NCBI GenBank assembly: GCA_026214975.1
Contig: CM047807.1
Coordinates: 71,465,824-71,529,823 of the forward strand
From: Gentiana macrophylla
Lineage: Eukaryota; Streptophyta; Magnoliopsida; Gentianales; Gentianaceae
Direction of reading: 5' to 3'
DNA length: 64,000 nucleotides
Under the pieces are notes generated by a model. That model had not been told where the DNA came from. It ran no database searches and saw only the letters and a program-made list of their open reading frames with translations. Made by a program: the position numbers and the translations under genes. Below are positions 44,897 to 56,900 of the stretch, in pieces. The stretch's first letter is position 1, and the number at the start of each line of letters is the position of its first letter.

Positions 44897-46040
44897 TTCA
44901 AAGGGCTGAATCAAAGGGCTGAATCGACAAAAAATCTCTGTATGTTGGAATCAAAATGGGAAAGCACGTTAAGGCAGAAATCTCGAGACAAATGGATTAA
45001 GGAAGGAGATAAAAATTCTAGCTTCTTCCACAAGGGTGTCAAAGGGAGAGACAAAAAAAATTCATTATCCGGGTTATTGGTTAACGGGATTTGGCTGGAT
45101 GATGCTACTAGACTTAAGAAGGCTGTATATGATCATTTCTCATCCCTTTTTAAAGAAAGGAATCTTGGTAGACCAAGTTTTAGCAATGACAAATATTCTA
45201 AGGTGCCAGCAGATTTAAAACAATGGTTAGAAAGGCCTTTTTCGGTGTCGGAGATCAAGGAAGCGGTCACTCTATGTGAGGGATCTAAGGCTCCTGGTCC
45301 GGATGGTTTTAACTTCAAGTTCATCGAACACTTTTGGGATATTTTGCAAAATGATATTTGCAATTTCATGCTGGCTTTTGAAGAAAATGCTAAGTTAGAA
45401 TGGGGATGTAACTCATCTTTCATCTCTTTGGTTCCAGAATCTTTCGATTCGGTTTCCCTTAAGAGCTTTAGGCCGATTAGCCTTATTGGATGTCTCTATA
45501 AAATTCTTGTGAAGCTACTTGCAGAAAGATTAAAAAGAGTGGTTTCTTTTGTTATCGGTGAATGTCAATCGGGCTTTACTAAAGGTAGGCAAATCCTTGA
45601 TGGTGTCCTAATCTTAAACGAATCCGTGGACTTTTAAAGAGAAAACGATTGAAGTATTTCTTATTTAAAGCATATTTTGAGAAGGTTTTTGACAGTGTAA
45701 GTTGGGGTTTCTTGGATAGCTCTCTAATGAATATGGGTTTTGGTGATAAATGGAGAGCTTGGATAATGGGGTGTGTTTTATTGAGTAGGGCCTCCGTTCT
45801 TGTTGGGGGTAGTCCTACGAAAGAATTTAATTTAGAGAGGGGGTTGAGGAAAGGTGACCTGCTATCTCCTTTTTTTGTTCTTAATTATCGCCGAGGGTCT
45901 AAATATTATGATGAAGTATACTGTGGATAAAGATATTTTCAAAAGCATTTCAGTTGGTAAGGGTAATATGCAACTATCGCACCTCCAGTATGCAGACGAT
46001 ACTATCTTTGTGGGCTCTTGAAGTATTGAGAATTTAAAAA
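44897..46040 (+). pseudogene. LINE reverse transcriptase
   Basis: Non-LTR RT. Frame 44867-45637: 'KSRDKWIKEGDKNSSFFHKG' (lead-in), 'GSKAPGPDGFNFKFIEHFW', 'FRPISLIGCLYKILVKLLAE', 'IGECQSGFTKGRQILDGVLI'. A stop near 45635 precedes 'FEKVFDSVSWGFLDSSL' (block with first Asp) and 'RGLRKGDLLSPF'. The catalytic YADD is at 45989-46000 in another frame ('HLQYADDTIFVG'), then TGA at 46019-46021. Plant L1 clade by motif order. At least three frame breaks. Confidence 0.9.
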
Positions 46041-47461
46041 TTCTCAAACGCATTCTTAAGTGCTTTGAGATTGTTTCGGGTCTTCAGATTAATATTTCAA
46101 AATGCAACTTGTTTGGACTCAATGTCACCGAAGGTGAATTGGTTCAGGCTGCTTCGGTTTTGGGGCATTTCCCTTCAAATACTTGGGATTGTGGGTTGGT
46201 CAAGCTTTAAAAAGAAAGAGTGCTTGGGTGGACGTGATTAATAAATGCAAAAAGAAACTGGCAGTGTGGAAGTCTTCGTCTCTCTCGGAAGGAGGCAAAT
46301 GGGTTCTCGCTAAATCTGTCTTGGGCTCGATTCCCTTGTTCTTCCTATCTGTTTACAGAGCCCCTGCTTGTGTGATAAATGATATTGAGAAGTTTCGTTC
46401 GTCTTTTTTCTGGGGAGGGGAAGGGCACCAAAATAAGAAAATTGCTTGGGTCTCCTAGCCCGTAATCCAGGCACCTTGCTCTTTGGGGGGGGGGCTTGGG
46501 GTTGGGTGTCTTTTGTTGCAAATTTGTCTTTACTAGGGAAATGGTGATGGCGTTTTATGGAGGAACTGGAGGCTCTTTGGAGATAGATTATTACTTCTAT
46601 ATACGTCGAGGATGGTGTTTGGGATTTTGAGGGACGTAGAGCTAATTAGGGTCGAGTTTAGAAAGATATTACGGGTGCATGTTTGTCTATTCAGGATTTG
46701 GGAGTTACTTTGAGGGGTTCAGAAAGGTGGGTGGTTGGTAATGGGGGTAGTGTTTGCTTTTGGTTGGATGTTTGGTGTGAGGAGGTGCCTGTGAAAAGCA
46801 TTTTTCCCAGGCTTTTTTCTTTGGCAGTAGATAAATTGGCTTTCATTTGTAATTTAGGAGGTTGGAGGGATGGGGTGTGGCATTGGGAGGGGGTGTGGCA
46901 GAGAGATTTTAAGGGGGCGAAGGAGGAAGAACTAAGAAATCTTAAATCTCTGTTGGGTTTGGTTTCCTTTCCAGGTACGACAGATAAGCTTTCTTGGAGC
47001 TTAAGTGCAGATGGAAAGTTCTCTGCTAAGAATCTTCGCAAGTTCCTTGAATTTCACAAATTCATGGATATCTCTTGTGGATCCCTTTTCAAGTGGTGTA
47101 AGTGGTTACCCTCCAAATCAACATTTTTGTTTGGAAAGTAAACTTCGGTCGGATCCCAACGAAGCCTAATTTGTTGAGTATAGGAGTTTCTTTGCAAGAT
47201 GATTTATGTTGTCTTTGTCATCATTTTCCGGAATCAATCAATCATCTCTTCTTTTCTTGTGACATTTTTTTCTTTATTTGGAGCAAGGTGTATCGTTGGT
47301 GTAATTTTCTAGAATTTTTAGCAGTCTCTTTGGTTGACGTGCTTGGATTCTCGCCTTTTCAGAAGTTCAATAGTGTGGCAGGTACTCTGTGGGAAGCAAT
47401 TAAAGGGGTAACTTTATGGATTGTATGGTTAAAAAGAAATAAGGTGATCTTTAAGTCTTAA
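46041..47461 (+). pseudogene. LINE C-terminal region with zf-RVT domain
   Basis: Follows RT: 'VINKCKKKLAVWKSSSLSEG' and 'FRSSFFWGG' (46183-46458), 'RWVVGNGGSVCFWLDVWC' (46683-47141), 'KWLPSKSTFLFGK', then 'CLCHHFPESINHLFFSC' with the Cys/His pattern of the plant zf-RVT domain (47200-47270). Interrupted by shifts at about 46455 and 47110. The 3' part to 47900 includes a leftover frame and untranslated sequence before the poly(A). Confidence 0.85.
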
Positions 47462-47912
47462 GTAATTGACCCTTCAATGGTGGTGTACGAAATTCAACAA
47501 TTATCCTATAGCAGGCTTGCGGGTGTTGATGAGCTTAGTATTGCAAGTTGGGATCGCTGGCGTGCGGATCCTTTCCACTCGGTGTAGAGCGTGAGTTATC
47601 TTGGTGGGATCTCGATGTTTTCTATCTCTTTCTTCTGGCGATTTTAGATTTCCTTTCACATGAGTTCAAAGTTTGGATGCAGTTGGTCGCTTTGGTGCAT
47701 TTCCTCGTTGAGCAGGTGGAGCAAGGTTTTATGGCATGTTTGAAGTGTTTTAATTTTTGGTTTCCGTATGCTTCTTCTTCATGTAGCTTTAGTTCTACGG
47801 ATCGATTACCTACTTTTTTCCGGTATTTTATGCTCGGTTTCCATGTAATTTTCTGGCGTCTTGCTAGAAACACTTTTGATATATAATACTTTATTGTTGT
47901 TCAAAAAAAAAA

Positions 47913-48388
47913 TTACAGATGCAAGATAGATAATTTAACAGAAGCAACCTAACAGTAATAATCAACAGAAATAACAGAAACAAGAAGAACACAAGATTTA
48001 ACGTGGGTTCTGGCGTTGAGCCGACTACTCCACGGACAGAAAAGAGATATTTTATTATGCACTGAATTTTAGACGGATTTCACACATTACAATGATCAAT
48101 ATAGTTGGTATTTATAGGCACAGATCCCTCAAATCCTAGCCATGAAAAATCTTTGTCGGATTGCCATAAATGCCCCAGATATGGGTCCCTCTACTGACCT
48201 CACTCAGCTGATAATTGCCCAGACGTAGAACTCACCATCCAAAACGTCGAGAGTCACGACACCAAGAGAAGCTCAAAGAAACTTCCCACCGACTTTCACA
48301 GACTTGGATACACCTCTCAGCTGACCATTACTCAGCTGACTACCAGATTAGTTCTATCAGATGTAAAGTTTAAGTCACATTAATGACA
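47913..48388 (-). repeat. Copia 1 5' LTR, truncated at the LINE
   Basis: 'cagatgcaagataga' from 47916 matches 41308 onward of the other LTR; ends 'cattaatgaca' before the CCATC duplication. The first 22 or so bases and the primer site were lost at the LINE junction. Confidence 0.85.
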
Positions 48389-48393
48389 CCATC

Positions 48394-48640
48394 AACTTCT
48401 CCAATGTGTCACCTGTTCTTGCAATCCCCTTATGGAATATTGCAGCTTAATTAGTTATGTGACGAAGACCAGCTTCCATGATATAAGTTACATATTGTTA
48501 CATATTGCATGATAAGCCAAACTATCATTAATTTGCATGTATTTCAAGCAGTTGGATAGGAAGCATCCATTGCAATGCCACAAAGGCCACCTTTAGCAGC
48601 AACGTCTCGTTCCATTCGAATGTATCCTAATTCTCCACAA
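48394..48640 (-). pseudogene. SAG12-like cysteine protease copy 3, last codons
   Basis: On the minus strand the frame from 48640 to the TGA at 48546-48544 reads '[19 protein letters not shown]' then '[11 protein letters not shown]', identical or nearly so to the C-terminus of copies 1 and 2. Below it 48394-48543 matches their 3' flanks ('ttgcaatccccttatgg.at'). Upstream of codon 'GE' the homology stops at about 48640, where unrelated sequence begins; the catalytic Cys, His and Asn are all missing. It is a truncated third member of the tandem array. Confidence 0.85.
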
Positions 48641-49390
48641 GAAGATCAATGAGAGCTTTGCGAGGGAGTTTGCTAGACTCCACACAAAGCTGGACCACAT
48701 CATTTCACATCTCGGCAATCCACCGGTTGCCCTTCCACCCAGAGCTTCCCCACGTAGATCTGCTTCTTCTGCGGCTGGTCCTTCTACTTCTTCTGCGCCT
48801 CCCGGTTTTGAGAGACAAGGTGATGATGCAGAGAACGAGGAGGATTACTACTTCTCGTATGACGAGGACTAGACAAGTTTTTATTTTTCTTTTTGTTGTA
48901 TTCTCCATTTCCATTCTCGTTTTTTTCCTTAATTTTAATATTTTCCGACTTTGGTTTACATTGTAAGGAATTTATGTAATTATAGTGATTATTTCGGCTT
49001 AATTCGTTAAGATTTATATTTATTTCTTTCTTACTTCCGTCATAATTATTTTATCGGTTTCTATTACCCCAAGTTTCTCGCGTTGTTTTAGATGTAAGAT
49101 TTCCCGGATTTCTATCATTGGTCAGCCCGTTCTCATCAGCCGTCTCCCCGCAAGAAGATTGAAGTATATGACAAACTCTATGTGAAAATATTGTTTTCGT
49201 ATGGCTCCAATGCTAATAGGATTCATCGGACTAACCAAGAGCTCATTCGGCGAAATCAACCAACTGTCCCCATCAGCAAGTTTGCTCATCCGCCAAGATC
49301 CCCAGCACTAAACAGATACATTGACATCCTAGATTATTTGAGGGGACCATCGATCCATACTGGATAAGAAATAGTGCTCACTACTCAGCC
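48641..49390 (+). pseudogene. Unidentified plus-strand coding relic
   Basis: A frame from about 48645 to TAG at 48868 reads 'SFAREFARLHTKLDHIISHL', then a Pro/Ser/Ala-rich stretch and an acidic tail 'EEDYYFSYDED'. A second piece at 49150-49367 reads 'YDKLYVKILFSYGSNANRI' and 'RRNQPTVPISKFAHPPRSP'. I do not recognise a family. Low complexity and the surroundings suggest a transposon-associated frame. It replaces the body of protease copy 3. Confidence 0.3.
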
Positions 49391-49422
49391 GAGAGACACC
49401 AACTGCATTTGTGGGGACCGTT

Positions 49423-49749
49423 GATCTCACGTCAGCATTTTATGATTAAGGTTTAGCTATACCTCATATTTTCAGGTACACAACAATACACAATAAGACG
49501 CATGCTTTCTCTCTAAAACGTTGACATTTTTGTAGTCAAGAGTCCGACAGATGTTGGACTGGATCGATTCCACCAGAAAGAGAGAGCGAGTGTGAGTGTG
49601 TGTGTGTGCGCGCGTAGGTAGTAATACTTTGGCCTAGCTTGTATAACTGAAAACCTCCGTTGGACTTATACATTATTTTAATACTTATTCCAACTTTTAG
49701 TATGATTATTCACTTGATTAGCACGTGATGATACTTTCGGGTATCATCA
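49423..49749. repeat. Repeat B, copy 2
   Basis: Partner of 40480-40853. Ends with a perfect 8 bp stem and 6 nt loop, gatgatac-tttcgg-gtatcatc, at 49727-49748. Contains a TG microsatellite (49590-49612). Confidence 0.75.
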
Positions 49750-50050
49750 ACTTTCATTACCACTTCTTTTCATCTTTTAAGGCTTTATTACTATACGATC
49801 AACTTCACCAATGTGTCACCACTTCTTGCAATCCCCTTATGGGATATTGCAGCTTAATCAGTTATGTTAAGTTACACAACTCGAAACTGAAATAATGCAT
49901 TGATAGTGCGCTTAATAGGAATAATGCATTGATAGTTGTTCATAAATGTACATAGTTCATGTAAAAAAACAAAGACCCGCATCCATGATCATAATTTACA
50001 TATAGTTACATATTGCATGATAAGCCAAACTATCAATAATTTGCATGTAT
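49750..50050 (-). other. 3' flank of protease copy 1
   Basis: Non-coding, matching the 3' flanks of copies 2 and 3 in patches ('gttcataaatgtac.tagttc', 'acatatagttacatattgca'). It carries the uninterrupted version of the site where copia 1 inserted downstream of copy 3. Confidence 0.7.
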
Positions 50051-51163
<1,113 letters not shown>

Positions 51164-51242
51164 TGTCAAAAAATAGTTAATTTCTATGAGATGATGATGC
51201 TGTGACTTTACTTTAATGCATTTGAAGCCTTTCTTCAGCCGA

Positions 51243-51250
51243 ATATTTAT
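51243..51250 (-). promoter_or_regulatory. TATA box of protease copy 1
   Basis: Minus strand 'aattataaatattcgg' about 80 bp upstream of the chosen ATG. It sits inside an imperfect inverted repeat (gaagccaatt...ggcttc). Confidence 0.6.
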
Positions 51251-51363
51251 AATTGGCTTCAATGATTTTCCCAAAAATGAAGCTTTTAGTATACCATTGC
51301 ATGCACCATTCAGTTTGCCGGGCAAATTGTGATGATATGGACAACTAGCTAGCACAATAGAGT

Positions 51364-51812
51364 AGCGTACGTGCTAAAATGATCTGACAATAGAAATATA
51401 TATTTATTGTTGTCTTGTCTATATACATATTTTACTGTTGTGTAGTTCTAAAATATGTTAGCAGAATTGAAATTTAAACTGCTATCAAACAATGGTAATA
51501 ACCAAGTCAAATCTCATTATGTACCGAGAGACTCTTGCCTTATCTCAACATCTTTTCCTTAAGGAAAACGAAAACCAATTCCAATAAGAAAACTAATGTT
51601 TTATTTATTAATTATTTAACACATAAATAATTATATATATTTTGTCAAGAAGGATATTTACTAATAGATCTGAATTTAAGGAAACCGGTGTTTAATCAGG
51701 ACAAAAATAATGTAAATTTTCAACAAAACCCTTTTTATTAATTTTAAAAAAAATAGGTCTTTACAAGTGCTGTTCTCTTTCACATTCGGTTACGATACTT
51801 AAAAATGTCATT
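51364..51812. other. No gene; upstream region of copy 1
   Basis: AT-rich, no frame. It would hold the distal promoter of copy 1 on the minus strand up to the LTR at 51813. Confidence 0.5.
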
Positions 51813-53285
51813 TGTTTGTCCCGAGAGAAGGTGAAAATATAGTCGAGAGGGATTATTGTCGAAATACCACTACTTTGAACCACTATTTGTGAGAATACCA
51901 TTCATTTATTGAATTACCACTAGTGATATTGGCCAAGCCATTTTTTACGCAAGGGGGGGAGTGGTATTTCGACAAATGAATGGTATTCTCACAAATAGTG
52001 GTTCTCACTAGTGGTATTTCGACAAGGGTCCCGGAGGGGGGGGGGGGGGTGAATGACTATATTGGAGTTTCAAAAACTTTTCTTGACAAAAAGCCTTTGG
52101 GCAGCGGATAAAACCCTTCTAAACTTGTTTCAAAGTAATTAATCCAGCACACACAAAGAAATGAATTGCTAAAAGTAAATGATGTAAAGTAAAGTGCTAT
52201 AAGTAAATGAACACAAAAACTTATAGTGGTTCAGGGTGGTGTAATCCCTTAGTCCACTCTTCTCCTGTGATGATTGGAGGAATTCACTATTATTTTCACT
52301 ACTACTATAGTTATGATTGTCCTTGGCTACACAAGCTTCACAATCTACAGACTATCACCCCCTAGCTACAAAAGCTTCAGTGACTCAGTCTTCCACACAC
52401 TGCTCCTTGGGAATAAATCCTTCAGCAGCTATCATACTTCTGCAATTCCCCCTTAGACAATCTGATTCTGTTGCTGATCCAAAAAGATCCTTCAGGTTGG
52501 TGTGAATTCAGGATTAACAAGTTTGATCAATACTCAGACTGGATTGTATCCATCTGCTTTTCTATTTTCTGAGATTGATTTTTTGGATATTTCTTGTAAG
52601 AGCAATTAGAAGGCTATTGTAATTGACAGAGTTTCAGCACTCAGAATTATATTGAGAAAAACATTTTGGTCCTTTTCTGTCAATGCCTTCCATTTATAGC
52701 CATGATTCTTTGATTTTGGATTTCGGTCCGTTGGCTATTTAATGCACAGAATAATCCTTGATTCTATCTTGATTTAATCTTCCATGATTTTAATGATCCG
52801 GATTTTCTTCAAAAGTTCTTAATAAAATCTGTCCTTGATTGATACTACATTAATTGCTTGATCTTCCATATTTTCCACGTTTTGAATAAGTGCAGACACC
52901 TTACTTGATTTAGCTGGTCTTTCTTTACTTCACCGGTTGAGTAGTTATTTCACTTGACTGCTTCAATTGTTACTTCACCGGTCAAGTGACTGCTTTACTT
53001 GATTGTTTGATATATGCTCTGTTGTTTCTTTGTTTGTCAGCCGATAGACATATACTTCACTAATCCTTGATTTATGTGAGATCAGTGTACACTATATTAT
53101 AGAAAGATTAAGTTTCATCACTTGTAATATATCTTAGACTTACCCAAGGTCATCATAGAATTCCCTGGTTGTAAGTCAATCCATAGGTCTTCACATCACT
53201 GTGCCGGTGCTGTGGTTGTCTTTATTGAGCTGGTCTTCCATCTTTACTGAGCCGGCCTACCAGACTGTTATAGTTCTTGTCTGAC
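51813..53285 (-). repeat. Copia 2 3' LTR and adjoining sequence
   Basis: Homologous to 56901-57415 for the first 500 or so bases ('ggtgtaatcccttagtccac', 'cttggctacacaagcttcac'). It contains a MITE (51849-52033) and a run of 14 G. The inner LTR border was not determined, so the right limit is approximate. Confidence 0.6.
51849..52033. mobile_element. Hairpin MITE in copia 2 LTR
   Basis: Long inverted repeats: 'ttgtcgaaataccacta' at 51856 and 'tagtggtatttcgacaa' ending 52025, with inner 'cactatttgtgagaatacca' and its complement 'tggtattctcacaaatagtg'. The flanking LTR sequence is continuous in the other LTR, proving insertion. No ORF. The arms nearly meet, so a single strand would fold into one hairpin. 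Superfamily not assigned. Confidence 0.75.
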
Positions 53286-53880
53286 TGAACTTATACAAAA
53301 GTCAGACTTCTAAGTAAAGCCTTTTTGAGTTTGTACACTTTGTCTTCTTTCCCTTTGAGTTGGAAACCAGGAGGCTGTTCCACATACACTTCTTCTTCTA
53401 AGAGTCCATTCAGAAATGCACTATTGACATCCATTTGATAAACTTTGAAGTCTTTATGTGCTGCAAAAGCTAGAAAGAGTCTGATTGCTTCCAATCTTGC
53501 TACTGGTGCAAATGTTTCATCATAATCTATTCCTTCTGCTTAAGAGTAGCCTTTTGCAACTTGCCTTGCTTTGTTTCTGACAACTGTCCCTTGTTCATCC
53601 ATCTTGTTTCTGAATTCCCATTTTGTTCCAATGATGTTGACCATGTCTGGTCTGTCAACAAGTTCCCAGACCTCATTTCTCTCAAATTCATTTAGCGCTT
53701 CTTGCATGGCTGTAATCCAATCAGCATCTTGAATTGCATCATCTATTGTTTTGGGTTCCACCTGTGATAAAAAACAAGTGAGCATATTCTCCAGTTGTCT
53801 TCTGGTTCTAACTCTTGTATGAATATCTCTAATGACTTGTTCTTCTGGATGATCTTTCAGCCAATTCAAATCAGGTTAAA
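53286..53880 (-). pseudogene. Copia 2 reverse transcriptase, N-terminal part
   Basis: Leftward frames: 'DADWITAMQEALNEFERNEV' and 'WELVDRPDMVNIIGTKWEFR' (53869-53540), then '[20 protein letters not shown]' and '[20 protein letters not shown]' (53494-53291). It stops after 'KVYKLKKAL', before the YVDD active site. One in-frame stop near 53540. Confidence 0.85.
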
Positions 53881-54051
53881 GTTGCTCTCTTGATTTGGTT
53901 CTTCCACAACTTCAGCTTGTGCATCAACTCCTTGATCTTCTGTTGGTGCCTCTTGTGTTGTATTGAGTGGTTCTTCATCTTGATTGCTAAAAGTGTGATC
54001 CAAGATTGTAGCTGGTACTGTTGCATCCATGTGGACTTGTCTTTGTACAAC

Positions 54052-55110
54052 TTATGTTTCTTCATGATTGTGTAAGCTTTCACCATTTGTATTTGGTTCA
54101 TCAAAGACTGCATGAATTGATTCTTCAATCACCAAAGTTCTTTTGTTGAGTACTCTAAAAGCTTTGCTGGTGTCCAAATATCCCATAAAAATTGCTTCAT
54201 CAGCTTTTTCATCAAAAGTATGTAACTGATTCCAGTTTAAAACAAAACATTTAGATCCAAACATATGTAAATGTGAAATGTTAGGTTTTCTTCCATTCCA
54301 AATTTCATTTGGTGTTTTTCCATGATGTTTGTTGATGATTGATCTGTTTTGAGTATAGCATGTTGTGTTTGCTGCTTCAGCCCAAAATCTCTTTGGTAAG
54401 TATGCTTCTGCAATCATTGTCCTGACTGCTTCATTAAGTGTCATGTTTCTTCTTTCTGCTACACCATTTTGTTGTGGAGTGCCTGCTGCTGATAGTTGAT
54501 GTAGTACTCCATTCTCTTCACAATACGTTTTGATAATTTCATTTAGGAACTCTGTGCCTCTATCTGATCTTATCTTGATGATCTTCAGTTCCTTTTCATT
54601 TTGAAATCTTCTTAGCAAATCTGGTAGCTTTTTGAGTGTCTCTCTTTTCTTGTTCATGAATGTGGTCCAAGTGAATTTGGAAAAGTCATCCACCACCACT
54701 AGAGTGTACTTCTTTCCACTAACACTTACTGGTGTGACTGGTCCAAAAAGGTCCATATGCAGTATGTGTAAGATCCTTGCTGTAGATTGATAGGTCTTTG
54801 ACTTGAAGGAGCTTTTGATCTGCTTCCCTTTTTGACATGCATCACAAAGACTTTCCTTTTCAAATGTAATCTCTGGAAGGCCATCAACTAGCTTGCTCTT
54901 TGACAATTTGTTGATGGTCTTGAAGTGGAGATGGTTCAGTCTTCTATGCCAAATCCAGCTGTTTGATTGTTTGTTTTTGACAAGTAAACAGGTCTCTACT
55001 TTTGCTGTCTTCCAATCTACCACATACATGTTGTCTTCTATTTTTCCTGGAAGTACTACTGTGCTTGTTTTGTTATAAATCACTTTGCATCCTTCTTTGC
55101 TAAAGTGCAC
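54052..55110 (-). pseudogene. Copia 2 integrase, long intact frame
   Basis: 352 codons open. GAG pre-integrase, then zinc finger 'HRRLNHLHF...CDACQKGK', catalytic core with Asp in 'HMDLFGPVTPVSVSGKKYT', Asp in 'KIRSDRGTEF', and Glu in 'QQNGVAERRN'. The D,D-35-E pattern is complete, and 'FVLNWNQLHTFDEKADEAIF' marks the C-terminal side. An upstream stop near 55111 separates it from protease. The best-preserved enzyme domain in this element. Confidence 0.9.
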
Positions 55111-55380
55111 ATTGTAGCCTTTGTCACAGAATTTACTGATGCTCAGAAGATTGAATTCAATCCTCTACATAAGCCACATTCTGAATCTTCAGGTTGTTTT
55201 TGAGCATTGTGCCTTCCCCCTTAATTTTGCCGGGGTTTTCTTTGCCTCCAAATGTAATTTTGGGTCCATCAAAAGCTTTAAAGTCAGTCAACCATCCTTT
55301 ATTCCCTGTCATGTGTCTGGAACATCTACTATCTATGTGCCAGACATCCTGCAAAACAAGTTAATTGTGTTTAGGTACCC
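55111..55380 (-). pseudogene. Copia 2 protease with altered active site
   Basis: Frame 55354-55157: 'DVWHIDSRCSRHMTGNKGWL', then 'KITFGGKENPGKIKGEGT'. Copia aspartic protease usually has DSGCSRHMTG; here the Gly after Ser is Arg (AGA at 55325-55327), next to the catalytic Asp, likely inactivating. Confidence 0.85.
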
Positions 55381-56772
55381 AACATTGTTTGGGTCCATAC
55401 CTGTTAGTAGTCATGCCACCCATTCCAAGTGTGTATCCAAAGGATGTTCTTCTTGGATAGTTCTTTCTTTAATATTTTATTCTCCTCTGTTAGATTCTCA
55501 CACTCTTGTTCCAGAATTTCATGATTTGTTTGAATTTCTTCAAATTTACTCATGAGATTTGAACTAAGCTTGCAGAATCCAAAGGGAGTAGAAGATTGTG
55601 CAATATCAGATGTGGATGCACGATATTACCTCTGTTTCACGATATTACCTCTGTTTCATCAAATTCCTTAGGCATAAGGCATAGATATGCTTTGTCATTG
55701 TCTGAGCTGTCAGCTTCATCATTATCTAAATCATTATTAGATGATTCTTCAGTCTTTTCACTGCTGGTTTCAGCTTTGAGTGCTTTCCTGCTCCTTCTCT
55801 TTTTAGTTGTATTGTGCTTCTTCTTTTCCTCATCTTTATCTTTTTCTTCAGGACAATCTGCCTTGAAGTGACCTTTCTTCTTGCAAATAAAGCATCTGTA
55901 TTCATCATCCTTTTTCTTCATGTCTTTGCTTGAGCTTGACTTCTTCTTTGATGATGAACTTCCTTTGAATTGCTTCTTTTTGCTAAACATGTCAAAATGT
56001 TTAATCAGTAAAGCAATCTGTTATGTTAGCTCATGTATCTCTGTGCTGCTTGTATAAGTCGTTTTGCTTTGCAGGGGTGCAACCAGTGCACTGGCCTTGT
56101 GTGCCTCTACTGGTGCACTGTCTTCACCGTTCAACACAATTTCATGAGCCTTTAATTGAGACATCAGAGTTAAAGTATCAATATTTGCAAGATTTCTTGT
56201 TCCTCTGAGTACGGATGTGATGATCTTCCATCTTTCAGGTAGACCACTCAAGACTTTCTGGAAAACTTCTTTCTGTGGGTATGTCTGTCCAAGCTATTGT
56301 AGTTCACTGATGATGCTTGAAAATCTGTTATCCATTTGATCAATGGATTCACCAGTCTTCATTTTAAAGTTCTCAAATTTCTGTTTTGCAACATACAATT
56401 TGTTTTCCTTGACTGCTTCTGATCCTTCATTGATCAGTGCTAATTTATCCTACATCTCCTTTGTTGTTTTACCGTCCTTGATCCTTATGGACATATTGTT
56501 GTCCAGAGTCTTTAAGATCATATCTTTTGCAACAAAGTCGAGATTTGCTCTTCTTATATCATCCTTTGCCCAATCTTTCTTGGGTTTGTCTATTAGCTTC
56601 CCTTGATCTGCTCATGTGGCTATCACAGTCATGATCTTGATTCGCCATCATTGATTGCATCCTACATCTCCTCATGAGTTGCTGCAAGATGAGACAACAT
56701 CCTTATTTTATATTCATCAAAATTATTAACATTGAATGTAGGTACTTTAGACATGAAACTAGAGGAATCCAT
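55381..56772 (-). pseudogene. Copia 2 gag (UBN2 and zinc knuckle)
   Basis: Starts at ATG 56772-56770 ('MDSSSFMSKVPTFNVNNFDE'). A TAG follows after about 34 codons, and more breaks occur. 'MSGLPERWKIITSVLRG' (56251 on) is the UBN2 C-part. A Ser/Lys-rich stretch then leads to the CCHC knuckle 'CFICKKKGHFKADC' (55890-55850) and an acidic region. Nucleocapsid-type gag. Confidence 0.85.
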
Positions 56773-56884
56773 ACGTACAAATAAGAGATTTATTTAGAAG
56801 GCACAGATTTGAAAACTACTTTGAAAATATGTGATCTCCTTGTTACCTGAAATCAGATCTGAGCAGGTTATGATACTAGGAACA

Positions 56885-56900
56885 CTGCTCCGATGCCAAT
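56885..56900 (-). other. Primer binding site of copia 2
   Basis: Plus strand 'tgctccgatgccaat' beside the LTR; element sense TTGGCATCGGAGCA, close to the iMet-complementary TGGTATCAGAGC with two mismatches. Confidence 0.65.

Larger units (their letters stand above)
44880..47912 (+). mobile_element. 5'-truncated L1-like LINE
   Basis: About 3.03 kb, plus strand, ending in A10 (47903-47912). The endonuclease and ORF1 are missing. The 5' junction is unusual: copia 'gaaccaattcccaatat' (44847-44863) is followed 17 bp later by its exact reverse complement (44881-44897), then 'aaagggctgaatc' twice. No target duplication is visible, and about 1 kb of copia (gag, primer site, LTR start) is absent at the site. 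Confidence 0.85.
41287..48388 (-). mobile_element. Ty1/copia element 1, interrupted by a LINE
   Basis: Minus-strand copia with LTRs at 41287-41732 and 47913-48388 (5' part lost) and target duplication CCATC (41282-41286 and 48389-48393). The empty site is seen at about 49785-49800 downstream of protease copy 1, which continues across the join ('ttattactata...aacttc.ccaatgtgtca'). RT, integrase and protease-side sequence occupy 41.9-44.88 kb; a LINE then replaces gag and the primer site. Same family as the full-length element at 58430-63695. Confidence 0.85.

Noticed and set aside
48705..48914. Arginine/serine-rich minus-strand ORF
   Set aside because: It is the antisense of the plus-strand Pro/Ser/Ala-rich frame, which is the better candidate.
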